The notes under the pieces were generated by a model. The model was not told the DNA's origin and ran no database searches. It worked only from the letters and a program-made list of their open reading frames with translations. Of a stretch of 64,000 nucleotides of DNA, positions 8,411-15,903 are shown piece after piece (the first letter of the stretch is position 1; each line of letters starts with the position of its first letter). A program made the position numbers and the translations under genes. This stretch comes from an uncultured Clostridia bacterium. GTDB taxonomy: Bacteria > Bacillota > Clostridia > Oscillospirales > Acutalibacteraceae. Location: the NCBI GenBank assembly GCA_947632385.1, contig CANRPD010000001.1:1-64000 (forward strand). Direction: 5' to 3'.

Positions 8411-8923
8411 TCACTGGGGCCCGCCGCGGGACTCCAGCTTTTGCAGCACCGGCAAAATGCCCCGGAGCAGCACCCCCGTCAGCAGGCCGGAACCCACCCC
8501 GTAGACCAGCAGCAGCGGCGCATACCCCGCCGCACCGGGCCCGGTGAGGACCACCGCAGCCCCCAGCTGCCCCAGGTTGTGGGCCAGCGCCCCGCCCATG
8601 CCGATCCCGGCGAGAGACGCCCCCCGGAGCCGCCACAGGCCCCAGGTAGCCCCGGCGCTGAGCAGCCCTCCCGCCAGACTCATGCACCCGGCGGCAAAGC
8701 CCCGGGTCAGCAGGGCAAAGGCGCCCTTGATCAGCGCCAAAAACAGCGCAGGCCCAAGCCCCAGGGCCCCGGCGGCGTACATTCCCGCCAGATTGGACAG
8801 CCCCAGCTTGAACCCCGGCGGCACGCCGGGCAGCGGCGGCACCAGCCCCTCCAGGAAGGAGAGGGCCAGGGCCAGCGCCCCCAGCACGCCCACCCGGGCG
8901 ACGGTCCCAGTCGTGTGTTTCAT
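8411..8923 (-). CDS. Gx transporter family membrane protein
   Basis: A 170-aa hydrophobic protein of the Gx-transporter family (PF07456, formerly called heptaprenyl diphosphate synthase component I). It has about five membrane segments and the typical glycine/proline-rich 'PPGFKLGLSNLAGMYA'. In Clostridia this family is usually encoded beside NusG-domain-II and ApbE proteins, as here, and is thought to belong to membrane redox or quinone-linked modules; the substrate is not known. The start is at ATG 8923 with GGGGAGGAAAACC in front, which discards a long artificial ORF extension. It is the last gene of a three-gene minus-strand operon. Confidence 0.85.
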   Translation of the reverse strand: MKHTTGTVARVGVLGALALALSFLEGLVPPLPGVPPGFKLGLSNLAGMYAAGALGLGPALFLALIKGAFALLTRGFAAGCMSLAGGLLSAGATWGLWRLRGASLAGIGMGGALAHNLGQLGAAVVLTGPGAAGYAPLLLVYGVGSGLLTGVLLRGILPVLQKLESRGGPQ

Positions 8924-8953
8924 GTGGTTTTCCTCCCCTTTGGCGGACGCCGC

Positions 8954-9043
8954 GGCCCGCCCCGCGCCTGCGGCCTGCGGCCGCGGGCTCCCCCCCAGGG
9001 AGAGCCCCGGGCCGGGCGAAGCCCGGCCGGCGCGGGGCCGGCC
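8954..9043. repeat. Cloverleaf element I, operon-internal variant without a T-tract
   Basis: The outer stem is GGCCCGCCCCGCGC/GCGCGGGGCCGGCC (one mismatch). It encloses three arms on the plus strand: GCGGCC-TGC-GGCCGC (8970-8984), a GGGCTC...GAGCCC arm (8985-9007), and GGCCGGGC-GAA-GCCCGGCC (9010-9028). The total length and three-arm plan match elements A-H, but the middle arm is GC-rich with no T/A tract. It fills the 125-nt gap between two co-oriented genes of one operon. Confidence 0.65.
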
Positions 9044-9048
9044 CGGCG

Positions 9049-9426
9049 CTAGAACGTCACCGCGTCCGGCCCGCCGGCCCCCTCCAGCCGCAGGGAGATC
9101 CGGCTGGGCAGGCACACCGCCGCCTCTCCGGCCCGGGTGAGCTCCCCCGTGCCCACGCACACCTGGTCCGGGCACTCCGCCGCGGAGATCCGCGCCCCCT
9201 GGGGGGACAGCACCACCGTCACCCGGCGGCCCTCCTCTCCGGCAAACCGGTATTCCGTCTCCCCGGAAAGGGCGCTCAGCTCCTGCCGCAGGAGCACCCG
9301 GTCGCCCCATTCCACCACGGCCACCGCGCCTTTGGGCGCGGAAAGGGTCCGCAAAAACAGCGCCCCCGCCACCGCCAGCACCGCCAGGATGCCCACCGCA
9401 TCCCATCGGGAAAACAGCCGCCTCAT
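9049..9426 (-). CDS. NusG domain II-containing membrane-anchored protein
   Basis: A 125-aa protein with one N-terminal membrane segment (about residues 9-27) and an extracytoplasmic NusG-domain-II-like beta domain (PF07009). 'SPQGARISAAECPDQVCVGTGELTRAGEAAVCLPSRI' is the family hallmark, with the conserved cysteine pair in CPDQVC. This family travels with FMN transferases and Gx transporters in Clostridia. Its start overlaps the apbE stop by four bases (ATGA on the minus strand), so the two are translationally coupled. Function is not established; a role in a surface flavin or electron-transfer complex is inference from context. Confidence 0.85.
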   Translation of the reverse strand: MRRLFSRWDAVGILAVLAVAGALFLRTLSAPKGAVAVVEWGDRVLLRQELSALSGETEYRFAGEEGRRVTVVLSPQGARISAAECPDQVCVGTGELTRAGEAAVCLPSRISLRLEGAGGPDAVTF

Positions 9427-10484
9427 GCCAGCGCCTCCCGGCGGTACCCCGCCGCCGTGCAGGTGAAGGCTGCCTCCAGCCCCGGGGTCACCAGCACCCG
9501 ATCGTCCTGGGTGACGAACACCCCGCCGGCCCCAAATGCCGCCAGCAGCTCCGCGCCCCGTTCCGCCCCCAGCACGAAGCACGCCGTGGAAAGCCCGTCG
9601 CTCAGCGCCCCGCTCTCCGCCGTCACCGTCACGGAGACCAGCCCGCTCTCCGCCGGGAACCCGGTGGCGGGGTCCAGCAGGTGGTGATACGTCCGCCCCT
9701 CCTGGGTGAAGGTCTTCTCGTAGCTCCCCGAGGTGGACACGAACCCCTCCGACAGCCGCAGTTCTCCCAGCACGCCGCCCTTGGGGTCCCGGATGGCCAC
9801 CACCCAGGGGGCGCCCCCGGGCTTTTCCCCGAAAAGCCCCACGCTGCCCCCCACGGTGACTACGCCCCGGGTCACCCCCGTTTCCCGGTAGACCGCCGCT
9901 GCGGCGTCACAGGCGGCGCCTTTGCCCACCGCCCCCAGGTCCACCCGGGCACCGGGTGTGTCCAGCCGGGCGGTCCCGGCCGAAAGCACCAGCCCCGCCG
10001 GGTCCGCCGTTTCCAGCGCCTGGGCCAGCTCCCCGGCCTGGGGCACGCGGGGGGACCCATCGAAGTCCCACAACCGGGTCACCGCCCCCAGCGTCACGTC
10101 CAGCGCCCCGCCGGAGGCCGCCCCCACGGCGGCGGCCTGCTCCAGCACCGCAGCCGTCTCCAGGGATAACTCCACCACCTTGCCGGTGCCCGCCGTCTCG
10201 TTGAGCCGGGCGATCTCGCTGTCCGCCACCCGCCAGGAGATACGGTTCTCCAGGGCCGTCACGGCCTGGGCCGCCCGGGCGGCGGCGTCGGGGGCTCCGC
10301 CCCACACCTGCTGCCGCACCTGGGACCCCATGGCGAAGGTGTTGAGCTGGGTCTCCCGGCCACCCATCCAGGCTCGGATCCCCAGCCACAGCCCCGCCAG
10401 CAGGACGCAGGCCCCCAGGCAGAGCCCCCACCGGCGCAGGGAGCTCCCCCGAGAAGAGGCAGATTTTGAGGCGGTGGATTTCAT
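9423..10484 (-). CDS. apbE: FAD:protein FMN transferase (ApbE family)
   Basis: ApbE enzymes attach FMN from FAD to a threonine of extracytoplasmic redox proteins. The 353-aa product has an N-terminal membrane/signal segment (about 17-36), then the ApbE domain with 'NTFAMGSQVRQQVWG', 'RLDTPGARVDLGAVGKGAACDAA' and the C-terminal HHLLDPATG and 'ALSDGLSTACFVLG' motifs that bind metal and FAD. I start at MKSTASK; the ORF track extends 280 codons further into repeat DNA, which is an artefact. First gene of the apbE/NusG-II/Gx operon. The substrate protein is not in this window. Confidence 0.93.
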   Translation of the reverse strand: MKSTASKSASSRGSSLRRWGLCLGACVLLAGLWLGIRAWMGGRETQLNTFAMGSQVRQQVWGGAPDAAARAAQAVTALENRISWRVADSEIARLNETAGTGKVVELSLETAAVLEQAAAVGAASGGALDVTLGAVTRLWDFDGSPRVPQAGELAQALETADPAGLVLSAGTARLDTPGARVDLGAVGKGAACDAAAAVYRETGVTRGVVTVGGSVGLFGEKPGGAPWVVAIRDPKGGVLGELRLSEGFVSTSGSYEKTFTQEGRTYHHLLDPATGFPAESGLVSVTVTAESGALSDGLSTACFVLGAERGAELLAAFGAGGVFVTQDDRVLVTPGLEAAFTCTAAGYRREALA

Positions 10485-10534
10485 GGGATCACGCTCCGGA
10501 AATATGAACAAATTGTAAATTTTCAAAAATTTTC

Positions 10535-10560
10535 GAAAAAGTTTCCCTTTCGAGGGAAAT
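10535..10560 (-). terminator. Minus-strand terminator-like hairpin in composite repeat 1
   Basis: Read on the minus strand, TTTCCCT pairs with AGGGAAA and is followed by CTTTTTC. The same hairpin is kept in copy 2 (GTTTCCCT/AGGGAAAC then TTTTTT). It would block read-through into apbE. Confidence 0.55.
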
Positions 10561-10861
10561 TTTACCCCTTTTAAGGGGGGATATATGGGAGGACTTTTTG
10601 TCTGTGCCCAGACGGGCCAAGTCGCGGTCCGTGCCCGGACTGGCCAGTGTCGCAGGCCAGCACCTACTGGAAAAAAGCGAGTAGTCGCGCCCACCGGTTT
10701 CCAGTTTCCGCAAACCTTTCCAGCGAAAACCGCCAACCTGCACGGACCCCGCCAAAATGGCCGGTTTTCCAGCTGCAGACCGCTCAATTGTGCCCCCGAC
10801 CCAGCCGGGACCCAACTTTGCCCCACCGAAAAAAACATCTGGCCCGCCCCGCCCGCCTCCC

Positions 10862-10946
10862 CCGTCTCGCCGCCTGCCTGCGGCAGGCGCTTTTGCTCCG
10901 CAAAAGGGGGCGCGGGACAAGCCCGGTCCCGCGCCCTGCGAGACGG
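10862..10946. repeat. Cloverleaf element C
   Basis: The outer stem is CCGTCTCGC/GCGAGACGG. Arm 1 is CGCCTGCC-TGC-GGCAGGCG. Arm 2 is CTTTTGC-TCC-GCAAAAG. Arm 3 is GGGCGCGGGAC with a 7-nt loop and GTCCCGCGCCC. Only one G.T apposition is left at the junction. The outer stem and arm 2 match elements G and H, while arms 1 and 3 differ in sequence but still pair. Confidence 0.85.
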
Positions 10947-11320
10947 CAGCCGGTGGCCCGGCAGGCCAAGTCGCGGTCCGTGCCCGGACGGGGCAAGTCG
11001 CGGCCCCTGCCGGGGCGGGGCAAGTCGCGCATTGGTTTCTGCAAACCCCAAGAGAGTAGTCGCGCCCGTCGATCTGCAAAAGGCGCGAACCCGTCCCCAG
11101 CGGGTCAAAAACCCCTCTGGACGTGCACGAAGGCCGCAAAAACCCCTTCCAAACGGTCCGTGGCCGGACGGGCCAAGTCGCGGGCCAGAGCCTACTGGCC
11201 GAAAATGGGTCGTCGCGCCCGAGAGTCTGCAAAAGGCGCGAACCCGTCCCCAGCGGGTCAAAAGTCCCTCTGAACGTGCACGAAGGCCGCAAAAACCCCT
11301 TCCAAACCTGCCCGGGGGCA
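10947..11320. repeat. GC-rich repeat block with two 96-bp direct repeats
   Basis: It contains four further copies of the gggcaagtcgcgg-type motif. It also contains a 96-bp direct repeat (11059-11154 and 11212-11307) that starts gtcgcgccc and ends ccccttccaaac, with only a few differences. Frames on both strands are open because the DNA has few stops, but none has a ribosome site or family signature. I call it non-coding. Confidence 0.7.
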
Positions 11321-11328
11321 AACACAAA

Positions 11329-11352
11329 GCAGGAGAGCCGGGGCTCTCCTGC
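11329..11352 (-). terminator. Terminator of the cytidylate-kinase-like gene
   Basis: A perfect 11-bp stem GCAGGAGAGCC/GGCTCTCCTGC with a 2-nt loop, followed on the minus strand by TTTGTGTTTG, 19 nt after the stop codon. Confidence 0.85.
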
Positions 11353-11370
11353 CAACGGGGTGGGCAAGGG

Positions 11371-11988
11371 TCACTTGTCCAGCTTCTGGGCGGCGTCGAT
11401 GACCAGGTCCACGGCGCGCTGCATGCCGAACCGGGTGGTGTCGATGACCAGGTTGTAGTTGTTCACGTCCTCCCAGCGGCGGTTGGTGTAGAAGTTGTAG
11501 TAATTCCCCCGCTGTTTGTCCTTTTTCTGCACGAAATCCGGGGCTTTTTTCCGGTCACACAGCTCCTTGGAGACGATGCGCTCCACCCGGGCGGCCTTGT
11601 CGCCCCGGACGAAGATGGACAGCACGTTGGGGAACTCCCGGAGGATGTAGTCCGCGCAGCGGCCCACGATGACGCAGGGGCCCTTGTTGGCGGCGTTTTT
11701 GATGATCTCCGACTGGACCAGGAACAGCTTGTCGTTCAGCGGCATGTCTCCCACGCCGGAGACCCGGTGGGCGAAGCCGTAGTTGCCCATGACCATGGAG
11801 TACAGCAGGCTGTTGGTGGCCCGCTCGTCCGCGTGGGCAAAGACCTCCTCGGAGAAGCCGCTCTCCTTGGCGGCCATGGCGATGAGCGCCTTGTCGTAGT
11901 AGGGGATCTGCAGGGCCTCGGCCACTTTTTCGCCCAGCTCGTGGCCGCCGCTGCCATACTGACGTGCAATGGTGATGACCGGTAACAT
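11371..11988 (-). CDS. Cytidylate kinase-like family protein
   Basis: A 205-aa cytoplasmic P-loop protein of the cytidylate-kinase-like family (PF13189). The N-terminus 'MLPVITIARQYGSGGHELG' is the degenerate P-loop typical of this family, followed by 'KGPCVIVGRCADYILRE' and an arginine-rich lid region (RVERIVSKELCDRKKAPDF). Members are common in Clostridia and mostly uncharacterised; they are distinct from the essential Cmk, so CMP phosphorylation is not certain. The start has GGAGGAATCTTC in front. It has its own promoter and a strong terminator, so it is probably monocistronic. Confidence 0.88.
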   Translation of the reverse strand: MLPVITIARQYGSGGHELGEKVAEALQIPYYDKALIAMAAKESGFSEEVFAHADERATNSLLYSMVMGNYGFAHRVSGVGDMPLNDKLFLVQSEIIKNAANKGPCVIVGRCADYILREFPNVLSIFVRGDKAARVERIVSKELCDRKKAPDFVQKKDKQRGNYYNFYTNRRWEDVNNYNLVIDTTRFGMQRAVDLVIDAAQKLDK

Positions 11989-12092
11989 GAAGATTCCTCC
12001 TTGTGTATTGCTTGCCCGGCGGCGGGCCGCCCGGGTTTTTAGTGACGGGACAGGGGAAGCCCAGGGCCCAAAGGCCCCATCTTCCTGGTCCT

Positions 12093-12121
12093 ATTGTACA
12101 CCGGAACGGGGGGATTGTCAA
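12093..12121 (-). promoter_or_regulatory. Promoter of the cytidylate-kinase-like gene
   Basis: On the minus strand a perfect TTGACA and TACAAT are 17 nt apart, about 105 nt upstream of the start codon. Confidence 0.75.
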
Positions 12122-12195
12122 GGTTTTCCGGGGGTTTGGGGCGCCTCCGCCGGGGGGAAAATGCCCCGGGGCGGGGGGCGGGCGCCGGGGGCCCC

Positions 12196-12224
12196 TTGCC
12201 AAGGGGCAAAAAATGGGGTATGAT
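12196..12224 (+). promoter_or_regulatory. Promoter of the two-component operon
   Basis: TTGCCA and TATGAT are 17 nt apart, 74 nt before the response regulator start. It is divergent from the kinase promoter at 12093-12121. Confidence 0.7.
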
Positions 12225-12297
12225 ACACCCGAAAGTCACAGAAAATTCACAAACAGGTGGTACACTGGGCCCAAACGCCGGGCAGAAGGAGGTTGCC

Positions 12298-12981
12298 ATG
12301 TACAGCATTTTGGTGGTGGACGACGAGGAGCGGATCCGGAGCTTGATCCGCAAATACGCCGAGTTCGAGGGGCACCGGGTCACGGAGGCGGCCTCGGGCA
12401 TGGAGGCGGTGGAGCTGTGCCGGGGGGATCCCGGCCGGTTCGACGTGATCGTGATGGACGTGATGATGCCGGAGCTGGACGGGTTCTCCGCGGTGAAGGA
12501 GATCCGGAAGACGTGCACCACCCCGGTGCTGATGCTCTCGGCCCGGGGGGAGGAGTACGACCGGATCCACGGGTTCGAGCTGGGGGTGGACGACTATGTG
12601 GTGAAGCCCTTCTCCCCCAAGGAGCTGATGATGCGCATCGCGGCCATCATGAACCGGGTGCGGCCCCAGCCGGCGGAGGCCCACCGGAACGTGGAGCGCT
12701 TTGAGGGGCTGGTGCTGGACCTGGACGCCCGGATCGTCACGGTGGACGGGGCGCGGACGGAGCTCTCCCCCAAGGAATACGACCTGCTGTGCTACCTGGT
12801 GCGCAACCGGGGCCTGGCCCTGACCCGGGAGATGCTCATCACCAACGTGTGGGGCTATGATTTTTACGGAGACGACCGGACCCTGGACACGCACATCAAG
12901 CTGCTGCGGCGGTCCCTGGGGCCCTACAGCCGGTTCATCGTCACCCTGCGGGGCGTGGGGTACCGGTTCGAGGCGCCGTGA
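12298..12981 (+). CDS. OmpR/PhoB-family response regulator
   Basis: A 227-aa transcription factor. The receiver domain (1-120) has the acidic pair DDEE, the phosphoacceptor aspartate in VIVMDVMMPELDG (about residue 54) and the conserved lysine in VVKPF (about 103). A winged-helix OmpR-type DNA-binding domain follows (about 130-227), ending in 'LRGVGYRFEAP'. The start has AGAAGGAGG with good spacing. The histidine kinase gene follows after 22 nt, so they form a pair. The stimulus is unknown. No resistance or transport gene is adjacent to suggest one, and the next gene is an Mrp ATPase. Confidence 0.96.
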   Translation: MYSILVVDDEERIRSLIRKYAEFEGHRVTEAASGMEAVELCRGDPGRFDVIVMDVMMPELDGFSAVKEIRKTCTTPVLMLSARGEEYDRIHGFELGVDDYVVKPFSPKELMMRIAAIMNRVRPQPAEAHRNVERFEGLVLDLDARIVTVDGARTELSPKEYDLLCYLVRNRGLALTREMLITNVWGYDFYGDDRTLDTHIKLLRRSLGPYSRFIVTLRGVGYRFEAP

Positions 12982-13003
12982 GGCCGGCGGGAAAGGAACG
13001 GAT

Positions 13004-14518
13004 ATGACGGGAAAAACAGCCCCCCGGCCGGGGAAACGGCCCCGGCGGGGAGCGCCCATCGGGGGACAGATCGCCTTTGGGTTCGGGGTGTTCATCCTGG
13101 TGGTGGCGGCGCTGCTGTGGGGCATGCAGACCGCCCTGCTGGGGCCCATCTACCGGGGGGTGCGGGCGGCCCAGGTGCGCTCGGCCGCGGACACCGTGGA
13201 GCGCAGCCTCCTGTCGGAGGGCCTGGACGACCAGGTGCGGGTGCTCTCCAACGACATGGGGGTGTACATCCTGGTGACGGACCAGCTGGGGCGGATGTAC
13301 TCGGGCTGGAAGCCCACCCGGCGGGAGTATCTGCTGGACAACCTCTCCGGGCGCAGCCAGCTGCGGGACCTGTTCGAGCAGGTGAACCTGCGGGGCGGGG
13401 ACCAGATGACGGAATACACCTCGCCCTACTACTACGGGGACGGCAGCCACCCCCAGGTGCTGCTGTACCTGCGCATCGCTTCGCCGGAACCGGGGGCCTA
13501 CCGGATGATCCTCATCGAGAGCGAGATCACCCCGGTGGACGCCCTGGTGGACACCCTGCGGCTGCAGCTGGCCTGGGTGACCGGCGTGATGGTGGTGCTG
13601 GGGGTGCTGCTGGCGGCGTTCATCGCCCGGAAGATCGCCCGGCCGGTGGCGGCGGTGAACGAGAGCGCCAAGGAGCTGGCCCGGGGGAACTATGACGTGC
13701 GGTTCGCCCGGGGCGGCACCCGGGAGGTGAACGAGCTGGCCCAGACCCTGGACTATGCCGCCCAGGAGCTGACCAAGGTGGAGAGCCTGCGGCGGGAGCT
13801 GCTGGCCAATGTGTCCCACGACCTGCGCACCCCCCTGACCATGATCCGGGGGTATGCCGAGGTGATGCGGGACCTGCCCGGGGAGAACACCCCGGAGAAC
13901 GTGCAGATCATCATCGACGAGACCCAGCGGCTGACGGACCTGGTGAACGACCTGCTGGATCTCTCCCGGCTGGAGGCGGGGGCCGTTGGGCTGGAGCCCA
14001 AGGTCTTTGACCTGACGGCCAGCGTGCGGGCCATTTTGGCCCGGTACGACAAGCTGGCGGATTACAGCTTCCCCTTTGACGCCGGGGAGGAGGCCTATGT
14101 CTATGCGGACGAGCTGAAGATCTCCCAGGTGGTGTACAACCTGGTGAACAACGCGGTGACCTACTGCGGGGCGGACAAGACGGTGTCCCTGCGCCAGGAG
14201 ATGCTGCCCGGCCGGGTGCGCATCCGGGTGCGGGACACGGGGGAGGGCATCCCCCAGGACAAGCTGCAGGACATCTGGGAACGGTACTACAAGGTGGACA
14301 AGGAGCACAAGCGGGCCCAGGTGGGCACCGGGCTGGGGCTGGCCATCGTGAAGGAGATCTTGGACATGCACGGCGGCGCCTACGGCGTGGAGAGCGTTTT
14401 GGGCCAGGGGAGCACGTTCTGGTTCGAATTGCCCCTTGCGCCCGGGGGACAAAATGGGTATAATGGGGAAGAGAGCGGTCCTTCCGGCGGGCAGGCGGCC
14501 GGGGGGACGGAGCAATGA
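13004..14518 (+). CDS. Sensor histidine kinase (HAMP type)
   Basis: A 504-aa membrane kinase that partners the upstream regulator. TM1 lies at about 21-45, followed by an extracytoplasmic sensor domain of about 140 residues and TM2 at about 186-207. A HAMP linker follows, then HisKA with the phospho-accepting His in 'NVSHDLRTPLTMIRGYAE' (about 272). The ATPase has an N box (NLVNNAV, about 378), G1 (DTGEGIP, about 410) and G2 (GTGLGLAIVKE, about 441). The sensor domain shows no cofactor motif I recognise. The last 30 residues are glycine-rich and contain the promoter of the next gene. I start at MTGKTAP behind gaaagga. Confidence 0.95.
   Translation: MTGKTAPRPGKRPRRGAPIGGQIAFGFGVFILVVAALLWGMQTALLGPIYRGVRAAQVRSAADTVERSLLSEGLDDQVRVLSNDMGVYILVTDQLGRMYSGWKPTRREYLLDNLSGRSQLRDLFEQVNLRGGDQMTEYTSPYYYGDGSHPQVLLYLRIASPEPGAYRMILIESEITPVDALVDTLRLQLAWVTGVMVVLGVLLAAFIARKIARPVAAVNESAKELARGNYDVRFARGGTREVNELAQTLDYAAQELTKVESLRRELLANVSHDLRTPLTMIRGYAEVMRDLPGENTPENVQIIIDETQRLTDLVNDLLDLSRLEAGAVGLEPKVFDLTASVRAILARYDKLADYSFPFDAGEEAYVYADELKISQVVYNLVNNAVTYCGADKTVSLRQEMLPGRVRIRVRDTGEGIPQDKLQDIWERYYKVDKEHKRAQVGTGLGLAIVKEILDMHGGAYGVESVLGQGSTFWFELPLAPGGQNGYNGEESGPSGGQAAGGTEQ
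14436..14464 (+). promoter_or_regulatory. Internal promoter for the mrp gene
   Basis: TTGCGC and a perfect TATAAT are 17 nt apart inside the 3' end of the kinase gene, 77 nt before the mrp start. Confidence 0.55.
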
Positions 14519-14540
14519 CGAGGAAAAAGGAGAATGAATC

Positions 14541-15374
14541 ATGACAGAAAACTGCACCCATGACTGCTCCTCCTGCGGGGTGAACTGCCCCTCCCGGACG
14601 GCGCAGTCGGAGTTTGCGGCGCCCCTCAATCCCCTGAGCCAGGTGCACAAGGTCATCGGCGTGGTCAGCGGCAAGGGCGGCGTGGGGAAATCCCTGGTGA
14701 CGTCCCTGCTGGCCACCATCCTGCGGCGCAGAGGCACGGACGTGGGCATCCTGGACGCGGACATCACCGGGCCGTCCATCCCCAAGAGCTTTGGGCTGAA
14801 GGAGCGGGTGATGCAGGACGAGAACGGGCTGTATCCCGTGGCCACCAAGACGGGCATCAAGGTGATGAGCGTGAACCTGCTGCTGCCCGAGGAGACCTCG
14901 CCCGTGGTGTGGCGGGGACCGGTGATCGCCGGGGCCATCAAGCAGTTCTGGAGCGACGTGGTGTGGGGGAACGTGGACTATATGTTCGTGGATATGCCGC
15001 CCGGGACCGGCGACGCGCCGCTGACGGTGTTCCAGTCCCTGCCGCTGTCGGGGATCGTCATCGTCACCTCTCCCCAGGAGCTGGTGGGGATGATCGTCAG
15101 CAAGGCCGTGGAGATGGCCAAGCTGATGAACATCCCGGTGCTGGGCCTGGTGGAGAACATGAGCTATTTCAAGTGCCCGAACTGCGGGGAGGAGCTGAAG
15201 GTGTTCGGCGAGAGCCACCTGAGCGACGTGGCCGCCAAGTATGCCCTGCCCGTGCTGGGGCGGATCCCCATCGACCCGCTGCTTGCCTCCGCGGCGGACC
15301 GGGGCATCGTGGAGCTGTTCGAGGGGGACTGGCTGGACGGCGCGGCGGATGTCATCGAGGCGCTGCCGCAGTAA
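14541..15374 (+). CDS. Mrp/NBP35-family iron-sulfur carrier ATPase
   Basis: A 277-aa cytoplasmic P-loop ATPase that carries Fe-S clusters to apoproteins. The N-terminus has four cysteines (C5, C9, C12, C16), as in NBP35-like members. The deviant Walker A is GKGGVGKS (about 43-50). The bridging-cluster motif 'YFKCPNCGEELKVFGES' supplies the CxxC at about 211-214 used at the dimer interface. The segment FVDMPPGTGD is the switch/Walker B region. The start has AAAAAGGAG. It lies 22 nt after the histidine kinase gene, but an internal promoter and its own terminator suggest it can be expressed alone. Confidence 0.93.
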   Translation: MTENCTHDCSSCGVNCPSRTAQSEFAAPLNPLSQVHKVIGVVSGKGGVGKSLVTSLLATILRRRGTDVGILDADITGPSIPKSFGLKERVMQDENGLYPVATKTGIKVMSVNLLLPEETSPVVWRGPVIAGAIKQFWSDVVWGNVDYMFVDMPPGTGDAPLTVFQSLPLSGIVIVTSPQELVGMIVSKAVEMAKLMNIPVLGLVENMSYFKCPNCGEELKVFGESHLSDVAAKYALPVLGRIPIDPLLASAADRGIVELFEGDWLDGAADVIEALPQ

Positions 15375-15400
15375 ACGAGGACCGAAGAGACGAGAACCAA

Positions 15401-15428
15401 GGGGCGCCCCAGCGGGCGCTCCTTTTTT
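15401..15428 (+). terminator. Terminator of the mrp gene
   Basis: GGGGCGCCC pairs with GGGCGCTCC (one G.T pair) around cagc and is followed by TTTTTT. Confidence 0.85.
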
Positions 15429-15448
15429 GCGTAAAAAATTTTTTAAAA

Positions 15449-15493
15449 AATTTATAAAAAAGACTTGACAAATTCATAAACCAGCGGTACAAT
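15449..15493 (+). promoter_or_regulatory. Promoter and direct repeats of peptide gene 1
   Basis: A perfect TTGACA (15465-15470) and TACAAT (15488-15493) are 17 nt apart, with an A/T-rich upstream stretch like an UP element. AATTTATAAA (15449) and AATTCATAAA (15471) are direct repeats exactly 22 bp apart that straddle the -35 box, as a two-turn operator would. The same layout recurs at the second peptide gene. Confidence 0.8.
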
Positions 15494-15561
15494 ACAGGGG
15501 TCAACCGAGGACAGGCGGGAGGACCCGCCCAGACAGAATGGCAGAAGGAGCGTGAATCACG

Positions 15562-15657
15562 ATGCGCAACAATTCGGTATTTGCCCTGGTGATGCACAAG
15601 GGCGCCAATGCTTTGGAGCGGCTGGCCCAGGTGGCCCTGGCCAAAGGAAGCCTGTAA
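15562..15657 (+). CDS. 31-residue peptide gene, copy 1
   Basis: This small ORF is absent from the ORF track. It encodes a 31-aa peptide that begins MRNNSVFALVMHKGANALER and ends in QVALAKGSL. The ribosome site is agaaggag. The peptide is probably an amphipathic helix with a positive charge, and it has no signal peptide, cysteine or long hydrophobic stretch. The next gene (15772) encodes the same peptide with a single R2K change. Between the two copies seven other codons differ and all seven are synonymous, which is the mark of selection on the protein. I do not recognise a family. A secreted signal, membrane-active peptide or small cytoplasmic regulator are all possible. Confidence 0.8.
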   Translation: MRNNSVFALVMHKGANALERLAQVALAKGSL

Positions 15658-15676
15658 AGGCGAAAACTCGTTAAAG

Positions 15677-15721
15677 AATTTATAAAAAACGCTTGACAAA
15701 TTCATAAACCAATGGTAGAAT
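15677..15721 (+). promoter_or_regulatory. Promoter and direct repeats of peptide gene 2
   Basis: TTGACA (15693-15698) and TAGAAT (15716-15721) are 17 nt apart. AATTTATAAA (15677) and AATTCATAAA (15699) are again 22 bp apart. The spacer sequence is nearly the same as in copy 1, so the duplication included the promoter. Confidence 0.8.
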
Positions 15722-15771
15722 GAAGGCGTGAAGCGCGGACAAGTAGACGGAAAAAAGGAGCGTGGATCTCG

Positions 15772-15867
15772 ATGAAAAACAATTCCGTGTTTGCCCTGGT
15801 GATGCACAAGGGCGCAAATGCTTTGGAACGGCTGGCCCAGGTGGCCTTGGCCAAGGGGAGCCTGTAA
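15772..15867 (+). CDS. 31-residue peptide gene, copy 2
   Basis: A 31-aa peptide, identical to copy 1 except for lysine instead of arginine at residue 2. The ribosome site aaaaaaggag and the start spacing also match. The unit from direct repeat to stop is about 190-209 bp and is repeated head to tail. A terminator lies 37 nt after the stop and none lies between the copies, so the first promoter may read through both. Not in the ORF track because of its size. Function unknown. Confidence 0.8.
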   Translation: MKNNSVFALVMHKGANALERLAQVALAKGSL

Positions 15868-15903
15868 AATCCGGCGTACTCGATTTCTCATCTTCCCATA
15901 GCA

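Larger units (their letters stand above)
10500..10946. repeat. Composite intergenic repeat, copy 1
   Basis: This block resembles 60977-61434 along its whole length, in the same orientation. It begins with the AT-rich aaatatgaacaaattgtaaa. A minus-strand terminator-like hairpin follows (TTTCCCT/AGGGAAA next to a T-run, 10535-10560), then a ccccttttaagggg hairpin, then gatatatgggaggactttt. A GC-rich stretch comes next, with the short motif family gacgggccaagtcgcgg ... cctactgg ... gtcgcgccc. It ends in cloverleaf C. It separates apbE from the upstream minus-strand kinase gene. No coding frame here is convincing. Confidence 0.75.

Noticed and set aside
10500-11320. Group II intron or retron RNA
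   Set aside because: No reverse transcriptase frame, no domain V-like hairpin, and the block is a mosaic of short repeats.
9423-11327. 634-aa version of the ApbE protein
   Set aside because: The extra 280 residues are translated repeat DNA; the real start has its own ribosome site and gives a normal signal segment.
15562-15867. Type I toxin (small hydrophobic toxin) for the twin peptides
   Set aside because: The peptides lack a continuous membrane-spanning stretch and there is no visible antisense RNA promoter on the other strand.
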